A stretch of DNA of 11,485 nt from Coriobacteriales bacterium (GTDB lineage: Bacteria > Actinomycetota > Coriobacteriia > Coriobacteriales > JAEZZM01), in NCBI GenBank assembly GCA_029983705.1, contig JASBYZ010000044.1, positions 1-11,485 on the forward strand, written 5' to 3'. The first letter of the stretch is position 1; each line of letters starts with the position of its first letter. Positions 1-7,160 of the stretch are shown here, in pieces. Made by a program: the position numbers and the translations under genes. Under the pieces are notes generated by a model. That model had not been told where the DNA came from and did not search any database. It saw nothing but the letters and a program-made list of their open reading frames with translations.

Positions 1-374
1 CCAATGGCCATGTCACGACCCTCAGTTCTTACCCTACCACCTGAGCGTTGACCGCCACCAAAGAAGGACGAGAAGATGTCGTCCATACCCATGCCGCCAA
101 AGATATCGTTTATGTCTACATAGCTTGAGTAGCCACCACCGCCGGCACCACCCATGCCATCCATGCTTCCAAATCTATCGTAGTAGGCACGTTTGTTTTC
201 ATCAGATAAGACATCGTAGGCCTCATTTAGCTCCTTAAAACGCTCCTCTGCATCAGGAGCTTTATTAACATCAGGATGAAGTTCACGAGCCTTTCTTCTA
301 AAACTTTTCTTTATTTCAGATGCGTCAGCATCTTTAGACACGCCTAATATCTCGTAATAATCTTTCTTAGCCAA
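1..374 (-). CDS. dnaJ: Chaperone protein DnaJ (Hsp40), N-terminal part, cut by the window edge
   Basis: This is the co-chaperone that stimulates DnaK ATP hydrolysis and delivers unfolded cytoplasmic proteins to it. About 124 N-terminal codons are visible. Residues 1-70 form the J domain: it opens MAKKDYYEILGVSKDA and has the HPD motif needed for DnaK stimulation at 33-35. A Gly/Phe-rich linker follows (about 75-115, with DIFGGMG and SSFFGGG). The edge falls at RDMAIG, the start of the first client-binding domain, so the zinc-finger region cannot be judged. The start is read as TTG at 374..372. An in-frame ATG six bases upstream is followed at once by TAG, so it cannot be the start. An AAAGG ribosome-binding site lies about 8 bases before the TTG. 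The gene is 54 bp downstream of hemW, the place where many Gram-positives carry hrcA-dnaJ. Genomes with this order often have a second dnaJ next to dnaK, so this may be a DnaJ2-type paralogue. The family call is near certain; the paralogue identity is inference. Confidence 0.96.
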   Translation of the reverse strand, partial: MAKKDYYEILGVSKDADASEIKKSFRRKARELHPDVNKAPDAEERFKELNEAYDVLSDENKRAYYDRFGSMDGMGGAGGGGYSSYVDINDIFGGMGMDDIFSSFFGGGQRSGGRVRTEGRDMAI

Positions 375-387
375 CTACATACCTTTC
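372..387 (-). promoter_or_regulatory. dnaJ initiation region with an ATG-TAG start-stop directly before the TTG start
   Basis: On the minus strand the sequence reads GAAAGGTATGTAGTTGGCT. AAAGG is the only Shine-Dalgarno-like stretch. ATG (380..378) and TAG (377..375) form a one-codon reading frame ending immediately before the TTG (374..372) that opens the DnaJ frame, and all three are in the same frame. SD-to-ATG spacing is about 2 bases, too close for good initiation, while SD-to-TTG spacing is about 8 and fits. The sequence arrangement is certain. Any regulatory effect of the start-stop is inference. Confidence 0.6.
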
Positions 388-428
388 ACTTATAGTTATT
401 CAAGCTATATTAGTACAAGAATTTGGAA

Positions 429-1667
429 TTAATTAGCAGATTCATGCAAGTCCCAAAGTCTTCCAAATAATTCATTACCTAATAGCCATGCTTTTTTACT
501 TGGCACATAAGCATCAGATATCTTATCCACTAATCCAAGCTCTATGCATTCTTTAAGCGTCTCCATAAGAGGAGCTTGCAATTCAGGAACTCTTTTAAGG
601 TATTTTTCTATGTGCGCTTGAGTGATTCCTTCTGTTTTTCTAAAGGCAAGCATCAAATCTTCTGCGACAAGCTCGCGCGCGTCTAAGCACTCAAAGTCAT
701 AAAGCTCATATGAGTCTGTGTGTGCATATGCATGAATGTCATCAGTAAAGCTAAAGCGCAAACGGGCTGTATTGTCTTGAATTTCAGGGACATAAAGATT
801 AAGGGCGCAACTTAGGCTTTCGATAAGCTCAGGGTATATCATTGATGCAGCCCTGCTTCCAAGTCCCAAATAACTTATCCCAGACCAGTAGGCGCTATTG
901 TGTTTTGACTCACATCCCTCTTTTGCATATGAGGCAATTTCATAGCGCACAAATCCATGTTTAGATAAAAAATCTTCAGCAAGCTCTAATGCATCAGCTT
1001 CAAAGTCATCTGAGGGAGCCTCAACTTTGTGAGCATCTATAAGCTTGTCAAGTGTGGTACCAGGCTCAATAGTTAAGGGATAGACGCTTAGGTGAGAAAG
1101 CTCAAAAGCCTCTACTTGCGCTAAGCTCTCAAGAAAACTCATCTGGCTTTGATACGGAAGACCGCACATAAGATCAATCGAGTAATTAATCTTGCTCGCA
1201 TCGAGTAAAGCCATTACCTCTTTTGCCCGCTTGCTTGAATGAATCCTGCCAATAGCTTTAATCTCTTTATCATTAAAACTTTGAACTCCAAGAGAAATTC
1301 TGTTAACCCCAAACTTACGCAGCAGGTCAAGTTTTTGGCTGTCTAGAGATTCTGGATTTGCCTCCACACTAAACTCTTCTACACGCCCTAGAGCAAGAGT
1401 ACTCTCAAGAGCTGCCAATAAGCGCTCTATATTTGCAAGGCTTAAATAGCTTGGAGTACCCCCGCCAAGGTATATTGTTCGTATGTCATACAAGAGTCCT
1501 GCCTGAGACAGACTAAAGAGTTGAGATATAAGCCTTTTCACGTAAGCATCCATCTCCTCACTCTGAGCTTGAGCACTTGATACAAAGTCACAGTAATAGC
1601 AACGTTTTTCACAAAAAGGAATATGAATATAGAGAGAGCGGATCTTGTGAGATATTACTTGTTCCAT
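429..1667 (-). CDS. hemW: HemW, radical SAM heme chaperone (HemN-like, formerly 'coproporphyrinogen III oxidase')
   Basis: A 412-residue protein of normal family length. The radical SAM cluster motif is C19-x3-C23-x2-C26, in the context YIHIPFCEKRCYYCDF. The residue two after the last Cys is Phe (F28) rather than the fourth Cys of true HemN (CxxxCxxCxC), which places it with HemW. The SAM-binding GGGTPS is at 68-73, and the HNxxYW heme-binding motif typical of HemW is at 256-261 (HNSAYW). A HemN C-terminal domain follows (about 310-400). HemW proteins bind heme and are thought to deliver it to cytochromes or other heme proteins; coproporphyrinogen oxidase activity is not expected. The ATG start at 1667 has AGGA about 9 bases upstream. 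Its first 13 bases overlap the end of the dihydrouridine synthase gene, so the two are probably co-translated. It lies in the lepA-dus-hemW-dnaJ run. Confidence 0.95.
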   Translation of the reverse strand: MEQVISHKIRSLYIHIPFCEKRCYYCDFVSSAQAQSEEMDAYVKRLISQLFSLSQAGLLYDIRTIYLGGGTPSYLSLANIERLLAALESTLALGRVEEFSVEANPESLDSQKLDLLRKFGVNRISLGVQSFNDKEIKAIGRIHSSKRAKEVMALLDASKINYSIDLMCGLPYQSQMSFLESLAQVEAFELSHLSVYPLTIEPGTTLDKLIDAHKVEAPSDDFEADALELAEDFLSKHGFVRYEIASYAKEGCESKHNSAYWSGISYLGLGSRAASMIYPELIESLSCALNLYVPEIQDNTARLRFSFTDDIHAYAHTDSYELYDFECLDARELVAEDLMLAFRKTEGITQAHIEKYLKRVPELQAPLMETLKECIELGLVDKISDAYVPSKKAWLLGNELFGRLWDLHESAN

Positions 1668-2644
1668 GAGCTATATTCCTCAAGCTTTGCTTCAAGCTCA
1701 TCAAAGACCTGATAAAAGTCTTCTTTAGTGCTTGCATGCATTGACTTTGAGCGCCAATAATTTGCTTCAGGAATGCCCTTTAAGTACCAGGCGCACACCT
1801 TGCGCATACGCCCAGAATGAATGCCCTCATCAAAGGCTCGCCTAATGTGTTCACGCGCTGCCTCTATTTTTTCTTCTAAGCTCACTGGGCTATATGTTCC
1901 CGTAGTTAAATACTCATGGCTTTGTTCAAACACAAAAGGATTACCGTATGAGCCGCGTGCAAAAAAGACTCCTGAGGCACCCAAATCAATATATTCTTTA
2001 ACGTCCTCTGGCGTGTACACATCACCTGAGGCTATCACAGGAATTGATAGGGCATCTGCAAGTTTTGACACGCAGCTTTTATCGGCTTTGCCCTTATAGC
2101 CTTGACCTGTGGTTCTGCCGTGAAGACCAACTGCAGCAAGACCAGCGTCTTCTAGCATGCGAGCAAAGCTTAAGTAATTTTCTGTCTCGTGCGTAAAGCC
2201 CATACGAATTTTTGCAGTAATTGCCACATCAACAGCATCTGTCATAGCTTTGATAATTTCATACGCAAGCTTGGGCTCTTTAAGTAAGGCAGAGCCTTCA
2301 CCCTTTTTAATAACCTTCTTTACCGGACAACCCATATTAACGTCAATTAAGGCGAGCTTATCGCCCAAATAATCTGAAACTACTTGAGCTTCTCTTGCCA
2401 TAATCTGTGGATCGTGGCCAAAAAGCTGGACTGCTAAGCTTTGCTCGCGCGCATCTGGCTCGAGCAAGGATTTAGTTTCTTTTGAACCGTAACTAAGTCC
2501 TGTTGCAGAAACCATTTCGGTGTAGCTTAGGTCTGCTCCGTAATCAAGCGCCATTGAGCGATAGACCTTATCGCTCACACCCGCCATTGGGGCCAGTAAT
2601 ATTTTTGGAGTACTAAAGAAGTATTGGAGTTCTAAAAAATTCAT
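1655..2644 (-). CDS. dus: tRNA-dihydrouridine synthase (Dus family, DusB-like)
   Basis: An FMN- and NADPH-dependent enzyme that reduces specific uridines in tRNA to dihydrouridine. Numbered from the ATG at 2644 (329 aa), the FMN-binding barrel opens with LAPMAGVSD at about 17-25. The catalytic Cys is C106 in VNMGCPVKKV, Lys145 (TAKIRMG) and His175 (GLHGRT) are the conserved phosphate/FMN and tRNA-contact positions, SGDVYTPED sits near 206, and ARGSYGNPFVF near 229 is the second phosphate loop. The C-terminal helical tRNA-binding domain contains YLKGIPEA. An alternative TTG start at 2650 adds two residues. Neither start has a clear Shine-Dalgarno sequence, and the gene follows the lepA stop by only 9 or 15 bp, so reinitiation by ribosomes leaving lepA is likely. 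The family is secure; the subtype and target uridine are not determined by sequence reading alone. Confidence 0.94.
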   Translation of the reverse strand: MNFLELQYFFSTPKILLAPMAGVSDKVYRSMALDYGADLSYTEMVSATGLSYGSKETKSLLEPDAREQSLAVQLFGHDPQIMAREAQVVSDYLGDKLALIDVNMGCPVKKVIKKGEGSALLKEPKLAYEIIKAMTDAVDVAITAKIRMGFTHETENYLSFARMLEDAGLAAVGLHGRTTGQGYKGKADKSCVSKLADALSIPVIASGDVYTPEDVKEYIDLGASGVFFARGSYGNPFVFEQSHEYLTTGTYSPVSLEEKIEAAREHIRRAFDEGIHSGRMRKVCAWYLKGIPEANYWRSKSMHASTKEDFYQVFDELEAKLEEYSSWNK

Positions 2645-2659
2645 GGTCAAGCTTTGAGC

Positions 2660-4471
2660 TTAGTCATCCACCTTGAGGATTGCCATAAAGGCTTCTTGTG
2701 GTACCTCAACATTACCAATTGCCTTCATGCGCTTCTTACCTTCTTTTTGCTTTTCAAGAAGCTTTCTCTTACGAGAAATATCTCCTCCGTAGCACTTTGC
2801 CAAAACGTCCTTACGTTTAGCCTTAACGGTTTCACGCGCAATAATTTTGCCACCAATAGCGGCCTGAATTGGCACCTCAAAGAACTGACGTGGGATAATA
2901 CCCTTGAGTTTCTCGGTAAGCTTTCTCCCCTGTGCATAGGCCTTATCTTTATGGATGATAAATGAAAGAGCATCCACCTGATTTCCAGCAAGCAAGATAT
3001 CAAGCTTAACTAGATCAGATGGTCTATAGCCCAGATACTCATAATCAAGTGAGGCATAGCCCTTTGTTCTGGACTTTAGTTGATCAAAGTAGTCCATAAT
3101 AAGTTCTGAAAGCGGCATCTCCCAGTGCATCTCAACAGTGTTTTTAGAGAGATACTGCATGTTTATAAAGGTTCCGCGATGTTCAACTGTTAAGTCCATT
3201 ACCGCGCCTACAAAATCTGGTGGAACAATTACCTTAGTTGAAAGGTAAGGCTCTTCAATACTTTCATAGGTCGAAGGCTCGGGCATATCCTGTGGGGATG
3301 TAAAGCTATAGTCTTCTTCTGCACCATACATTTTTGCATGGTATTCAACGGATGGAGCGGTAGCCAAAAGATCTAAATTAAACTCGCGCTCAAGGCGCTC
3401 TTTAATAACCTCCATGTGTAAAAGACCTAAAAAGCCAACTCTAAAACCAAAGCCTAAAGCTGCTGAGGTCTCCGGTTCATAAACAATTGAAGGGTCGTTT
3501 AATTTAAGCTTATCAAGTGCATCTCTGAGGTCTGGGTACTGATTGGTATCAATTGGATATAAACCGGTAAATACCATAGGCTTTACCTCTCTGTATCCAC
3601 TTAATGCCTCAGTAGCACCTCCCTTTGCTAAGGTTACCGTATCACCAACGCGAACCATTGAGGTGTCTTTAAGACCGGTTACCAAGTAGCCAACCTCTCC
3701 AACGCTTAAAGACTTAAGCGGGGTTTCTGCTGGTCTTCTAACTCCAATCTCTTCAACTTCAAAGCTCATGTCATTTGCCATAAGACGGACCTTATCTGTT
3801 GAATGGAGGGTACCGTCTACAATTCTAATTAAGGCAACTACACCTCTATAGGCGTCAAAATAGGAATCAAAAATTAAGGCCTTAAGCGGCGCATCTGGAT
3901 CTCCCTCTGGAGGCTTAATAAGCATAATGATTGACTCAAGTAAGTCTTCAATACCCTCTCCGGTTTTACCAGAAACGAGTACTGCATCCTCTTTTGCGAT
4001 AGCAAGACCCTCTTCTACCTCATCTTTTACACGTTCAGGATCTGCAGAAGGAAGGTCAATCTTATTTATTGCAGGAATAATATCAAGATTAGCGTTCATC
4101 GCTAAAATTGCATTTGAAACGGTTTGTGCCTCAACGCCTTGAGTTGCATCAACTACTAAAATTGCACCCTCACAGGCGGCAAGAGATCTAGAAACTTCGT
4201 AGGTAAAGTCAACGTGACCGGGAGTATCAATTAAGTTGAACTGATACTCATGGCCATCTTTTGCCTTGTACATAACGCGCACAGCTTGAGACTTAATGGT
4301 AATACCACGCTCTCGCTCAATGTCCATGGAGTCTAGAAGTTGTTGCTGCATATCGCGCTCAGCAACCGTATGGGTGCTTTCCAAAATGCGGTCAGCTAAG
4401 GTAGACTTACCATGGTCAATATGGGCGATAATTGAAAAATTTCTAATGAAATCAGCGTGTATTTTTGACAT
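2660..4471 (-). CDS. lepA: Elongation factor 4 (LepA), ribosome-associated translational GTPase
   Basis: A 603-residue protein, the usual LepA length. LepA binds the ribosome and affects initiation and elongation, notably under ionic stress, with reported back-translocase activity. GTPase motifs are all present: G1 AHIDHGKS at 16-23, G2 RGITIK at 55-60, G3 DTPGH at 82-86, G4 NKID at 136-139 and the SGK-type G5 near 168. EF-G-like domains II, III and V follow, then the LepA-specific C-terminal domain, with the basic stretch ISRKRKLLEKQKEGKKRM near 565-583. The ATG at 4471 starts NFSIIAHIDHGKS at the expected distance. Only a weak GATAGGG lies just upstream. The start is 26 bp after the acyltransferase stop on the same strand, so co-transcription is likely, although a promoter inside the upstream gene cannot be excluded. 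Confidence 0.98.
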   Translation of the reverse strand: MSKIHADFIRNFSIIAHIDHGKSTLADRILESTHTVAERDMQQQLLDSMDIERERGITIKSQAVRVMYKAKDGHEYQFNLIDTPGHVDFTYEVSRSLAACEGAILVVDATQGVEAQTVSNAILAMNANLDIIPAINKIDLPSADPERVKDEVEEGLAIAKEDAVLVSGKTGEGIEDLLESIIMLIKPPEGDPDAPLKALIFDSYFDAYRGVVALIRIVDGTLHSTDKVRLMANDMSFEVEEIGVRRPAETPLKSLSVGEVGYLVTGLKDTSMVRVGDTVTLAKGGATEALSGYREVKPMVFTGLYPIDTNQYPDLRDALDKLKLNDPSIVYEPETSAALGFGFRVGFLGLLHMEVIKERLEREFNLDLLATAPSVEYHAKMYGAEEDYSFTSPQDMPEPSTYESIEEPYLSTKVIVPPDFVGAVMDLTVEHRGTFINMQYLSKNTVEMHWEMPLSELIMDYFDQLKSRTKGYASLDYEYLGYRPSDLVKLDILLAGNQVDALSFIIHKDKAYAQGRKLTEKLKGIIPRQFFEVPIQAAIGGKIIARETVKAKRKDVLAKCYGGDISRKRKLLEKQKEGKKRMKAIGNVEVPQEAFMAILKVDD

Positions 4472-4497
4472 ACCCTATCTTTAGTCTCATCACTTTC

Positions 4498-6531
4498 TTA
4501 AATAACTTCTAGTATCTTATCCATTATAAGTTTGTCATAAACTTTTGCACCACTAGGTTTTGGGTGAGTTGCATCATTGTAGAACCATTCACTGTGGGTC
4601 TTAGCACTGCCGTACCAATCAACCAAGTGAACATTATCATGTGCATCAGAAAACTCTTTAAGCATAGCATTAACCTTTTCTTCAATGCCACCAGGAGTTA
4701 CCGTATTTACCATAAGAAGTGGTCTTCCTGCTGCAATTGAGAGTAAGGTCTCAAGGTTTTGCTTGTTGAAGTTTCCGTTAGAACCTAAAGCAACTACTAT
4801 AACATCGCCAAGCTCTTGTTTATTGGATTTTTCTTGTAATATCTCAACACCCTGAGTCATCTGTCTTGAAATCTTAGCGTCTAAATCAAGCTCCGGCATA
4901 AAGGTATACAGGTCATCTTGGGCCATATCTAAAACAGAGTCACCCACCATAGTTACTTTTACTTCAGAAAGTTTCTTAAGCTGCTCAGGGCTATAACCAT
5001 AGTGCTCATCTGCTTTTGGAATTTCTACTTTTGGAGCAGGAGCGCTTGTGGTGGTGGCAGACGAGCTTGCACTCTGGCTGTCTGTCCTTTGAGCTTCTGC
5101 GCCTGAAGAAGCCTCAGCGCTATGAGTTGCAAGAGCGCTTGCAGATGCTGTTTGTGAGCTTTCAGCTTGGATGCGTGCCTGCTGAGCTTCACGCGCAGCC
5201 TTTGCCTCATCTCGCGCTTGGCGTCTTTGTTCAGACTCCTCTATTTTTTGGGCGATAATGTCTGCATCATTTGAGACCTTATCGGCAGGAGAAGCTACTG
5301 CCACAATAAACATAACAGCGGTAGCACAGGCTAGTATTGGAGTGATTCCAGCAGCAAGCTCAGGTGTCTTATAATACGGGCGCTTAGCTGGGCCTTTTTC
5401 TAAGAAACGGTAGAATACCTCTCCAATAACTACCAGCAAGAAGAGTTGGAGAAGGTTAGAAAACCACTGTGGCATTGTTGAGTGAGCAAGGCCTGCTGCA
5501 AATAATACCATGATGACGTATTGCCAAATAAAGTATGAGTATGAGCGCTTAGCTATCACACGCATAGGTTTTGATGCCATAAAGGGTGTGAGGATAGAGT
5601 CATCGTGGTAGATCAAGACAATAAAAAGTCCTACCACAATGGAGTATATAAGCATTCCTCCCCTAAAGATAAAAGGATCTTGGTAGCTGGAGGTAAAAAA
5701 TGGGACTATCATGCAAAGCATGAGCATTAAGGCCAAAATCGAGTGAAAAGGCGTTGGTCCCATCTGATAAAAGCCGCGCTCAGCCAAAGGCTCAATATAG
5801 CCATGAGGGCCGTTAAAGTCTCCATCGCTTACCTTTGCTAAAGAAATTTTTTCTAGCGATAAGACATTACTAAAGGCAAATGCTCCACCTATTAAAAAGG
5901 CATGTGCACGCGCAAGTGTTGAGTAGTATACGTTTGTAGGATCAGATCCTGGAGTATAGTGAAACCACATATAGCCAGCTGATAAAAAGGCTAAGACCCA
6001 AAGTACAATGGCAATTTTGTTGACATTACTTCTTACTACTGCAGAAATTATTCTAATAAGTACTGGGTAGAGCAGGTAAAACTGCATTTCCATTGCAAGT
6101 GCCCAAAGATGAGTGTAGGGCTGGAAATTACCGTGCATCTCAAAGTAAGACATCTCACTTGCAAGTTGAAAATAATTGTTATAGCCAAGAAGCACACTTG
6201 GAGTTGCGTGAATGGCGTTTGGATAAATATTTGGCTGAACAATAAAGGTCCAAAGATTTACCAGTACAACCATGGCAAGTAGAGGTAGATACAGACGTAT
6301 AAACTTTTTTCTGTAATACGGAAGCAGCGGCGGATAAGACCTATCTACTTGTTCAAGCACCATGTTTCTAGACGTGAAAAAACCGGCAAGAACAAAAAAT
6401 ATTACTACGCCAAGAAATCCTCCAGGCATAACTGTTGTCCACATGTGGAATACCACAACGGCCACAAGAGCTAAGGTGCGCAGACCGTCAACGGTATAAA
6501 CATGCGATAGTTTTCGTGTTTTAGGCGACAT
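4498..6531 (-). CDS. OatA-like membrane acyltransferase with C-terminal SGNH domain (probable cell-envelope O-acetyltransferase)
   Basis: A 677-residue two-domain protein. Residues about 10-380 are an acyltransferase-3 membrane domain with many transmembrane helices. It opens with VDGLRTLA and VVVFHM (His29), then GGFLGVVIFFVLAGFF and HLWALAMEMQFYLLYP (His141, Glu148). A further helix at about 395-413 leads outside. A charged, probably coiled-coil stretch (about 424-458) and a Ser/Ala/Thr-rich linker (about 459-500) precede an SGNH/GDSL domain. This domain has block I VGDS (nucleophile Ser532), block III GSNGN (Asn585) and block V NDATH (Asp653, His656), so the triad looks intact. In OatA-type enzymes the membrane part moves acetyl groups outward and the SGNH domain transfers them to peptidoglycan or another envelope glycan; the true acceptor here is unknown. 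The ATG at 6531 has only a weak GGTAG-like site upstream. The gene is not part of the rpsT-lepA order I know from other genomes, so it may be an insertion. Confidence 0.88.
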   Translation of the reverse strand: MSPKTRKLSHVYTVDGLRTLALVAVVVFHMWTTVMPGGFLGVVIFFVLAGFFTSRNMVLEQVDRSYPPLLPYYRKKFIRLYLPLLAMVVLVNLWTFIVQPNIYPNAIHATPSVLLGYNNYFQLASEMSYFEMHGNFQPYTHLWALAMEMQFYLLYPVLIRIISAVVRSNVNKIAIVLWVLAFLSAGYMWFHYTPGSDPTNVYYSTLARAHAFLIGGAFAFSNVLSLEKISLAKVSDGDFNGPHGYIEPLAERGFYQMGPTPFHSILALMLMLCMIVPFFTSSYQDPFIFRGGMLIYSIVVGLFIVLIYHDDSILTPFMASKPMRVIAKRSYSYFIWQYVIMVLFAAGLAHSTMPQWFSNLLQLFLLVVIGEVFYRFLEKGPAKRPYYKTPELAAGITPILACATAVMFIVAVASPADKVSNDADIIAQKIEESEQRRQARDEAKAAREAQQARIQAESSQTASASALATHSAEASSGAEAQRTDSQSASSSATTTSAPAPKVEIPKADEHYGYSPEQLKKLSEVKVTMVGDSVLDMAQDDLYTFMPELDLDAKISRQMTQGVEILQEKSNKQELGDVIVVALGSNGNFNKQNLETLLSIAAGRPLLMVNTVTPGGIEEKVNAMLKEFSDAHDNVHLVDWYGSAKTHSEWFYNDATHPKPSGAKVYDKLIMDKILEVI

Positions 6532-6633
6532 TTAAGCTACTACCGTGTTCTATGAAATAAGTTATTACCATAAGTAAGCTCATAGTAAAGTACTTTTGAA
6601 CTCAACAAAAGAGTAGCACTAAATTGCCATTAA

Positions 6634-6656
6634 ATTATTATGAATGCAATAATAAT
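6634..6656. repeat. AT-rich perfect inverted repeat in the acyltransferase/rpsT divergent region
   Basis: Eight-base arms ATTATTAT (6634-6641) and ATAATAAT (6649-6656) flank a 7-base centre, GAATGCA. The element lies about 36 bp upstream of the rpsT -35 box and about 100 bp upstream of the acyltransferase start. It could be a regulator binding site or simply composition in an AT-rich spacer. The symmetry is seen directly; a role is inference. Confidence 0.4.
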
Positions 6657-6691
6657 CCCTGTATAAATATTATGTTCTCACTAAAAAGAGC

Positions 6692-6720
6692 TTAACCATA
6701 TATAAGGCATCTGTTACAAT
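6692..6720 (+). promoter_or_regulatory. Probable sigma-70-type promoter for rpsT
   Basis: A -35-like TTAACC (6692-6697, 4 of 6 matches to TTGACA) is followed after exactly 17 bases by a -10-like TACAAT (6715-6720, 5 of 6 matches to TATAAT). Transcription would begin near 6727, leaving a leader of about 70 bases before the S20 start codon. It is the best match in the 265-bp divergent spacer. I found no comparably convincing promoter facing the acyltransferase; a TACTAT box on the minus strand near 6585 lacks a well-spaced -35. Confidence 0.6.
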
Positions 6721-6730
6721 ACTAAAGTTA

Positions 6731-6769
6731 GTCAGCAGACCCCACTGCTATGACACATAATTTATATGT
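6731..6769 (+). promoter_or_regulatory. Two small hairpins in the rpsT 5' leader
   Basis: The first hairpin pairs GTCAGCAG (6731-6738) with CTGC..TGAC (6745-6754), with a two-base TA bulge and the loop ACCCCA. It begins within about five bases of the predicted transcript start. The second pairs ACATA (6755-6759) with TATGT (6765-6769). S20 synthesis is autoregulated in Escherichia coli, so a leader structure could matter here. It could equally just protect the 5' end. The pairing is seen directly; the function is inference. Confidence 0.4.
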
Positions 6770-6796
6770 ATAAGAGCTATTTAAGGAGAAAGTTAC

Positions 6797-7063
6797 GTGG
6801 CAAACATTAAGAGTCAAAAGAAGCGTATTTTAACTAATGAAAAAGCACGTCAAAGAAATCGTGCAGTACGCTCAGAGCTTAAGACTATTGTAAGACAAGT
6901 TAGAATTGCTGCAGCAGAAGGCAACAAAGAGGCAGCTCAAGAGTCAGCTGTAAAGGTATGCCGTCTTCTTGATAAGGCAGCTGCTAAAGGTGTAATCCAC
7001 AAAAACCAAGCTGCTAACCGTAAATCAGGTGTTATGCAACTTGTTAACTCAATTGAGGCATAG
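6797..7063 (+). CDS. rpsT: 30S ribosomal protein S20 (bS20)
   Basis: A basic 88-residue protein that binds 16S rRNA in the body of the small subunit during early assembly. It opens MANIKSQKKRILTNEKARQR, with the Lys/Arg-rich N-terminal helix and the conserved RNRAVRSELKT segment, followed by the VCRLLDKAAAKGVIHKNQAA region that ends in the family's NRKSG motif. The start is GTG at 6797. A strong Shine-Dalgarno sequence AAGGAG (6783-6788) lies 8 bases upstream, and no ATG fits better. It is flanked by its own promoter (6692-6720) and an intrinsic terminator (7118-7160), so it is probably a single-gene transcript. rpsT divergent from lepA and facing holA is a common arrangement in Gram-positives. 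Confidence 0.98.
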   Translation: MANIKSQKKRILTNEKARQRNRAVRSELKTIVRQVRIAAAEGNKEAAQESAVKVCRLLDKAAAKGVIHKNQAANRKSGVMQLVNSIEA

Positions 7064-7117
7064 GTTTTTACTTAAAGACTTGCTCACATTGCAGTGGGAT
7101 TAATATACCAACTATGC

Positions 7118-7160
7118 TTAAGCCCTGTAACTTCATACGTTATAGGGCTTAATTTGTATT
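7118..7160 (+). terminator. Rho-independent terminator of rpsT
   Basis: A 14-bp stem pairs 7118-7131 (TTAAGCCCTGTAAC) with 7139-7152 (GTTATAGGGCTTAA). It has one G-U pair and a 7-base loop, and is followed by TTTGTATT. The stem is strong and sits 55 bases after the rpsT stop. The U tract is imperfect, so some read-through into the phosphoesterase gene starting 30 bases later is possible. The stem is nearly symmetric, but minus-strand transcription is not expected here. Confidence 0.82.

Noticed and set aside
389..418. Promoter-like TTGTAC-N18-TATAAG on the minus strand just before dnaJ.
   Set aside because: Transcription would begin near 382, on top of the AAAGG ribosome-binding site, leaving almost no leader. 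The -35 match is only 3 of 6.
429..1667. Annotation as oxygen-independent coproporphyrinogen III oxidase (HemN).
   Set aside because: The fourth Cys of the HemN CxxxCxxCxC motif is missing, and the HNxxYW heme-binding motif is present, which indicates HemW.
2654..3003. Open frames of about 92-103 codons opposite or shifted within the lepA 3' end.
   Set aside because: The LepA frame is fully supported by family motifs. These products resemble nothing and have no initiation signals.
4998..5260. Open frames on both strands over the acyltransferase linker (5016-5258 plus, 5025-5210 minus).
   Set aside because: They lie opposite or out of frame with the Ser/Ala- and charge-rich linker, whose biased codons leave other frames open. 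Their products are low-complexity, with no recognisable motif or ribosome-binding site.
6532..6796. Possible tRNA, small RNA or riboswitch in the divergent spacer.
   Set aside because: No cloverleaf, T-box or known aptamer pattern could be recognised. Only the rpsT promoter, short hairpins and an AT-rich palindrome are supportable.
7083..7098. Small hairpin CTCAC/GTGGG just after rpsT.
   Set aside because: It has only five pairs including a G-U, and no U tract. The stronger stem at 7118-7152 is the better terminator.
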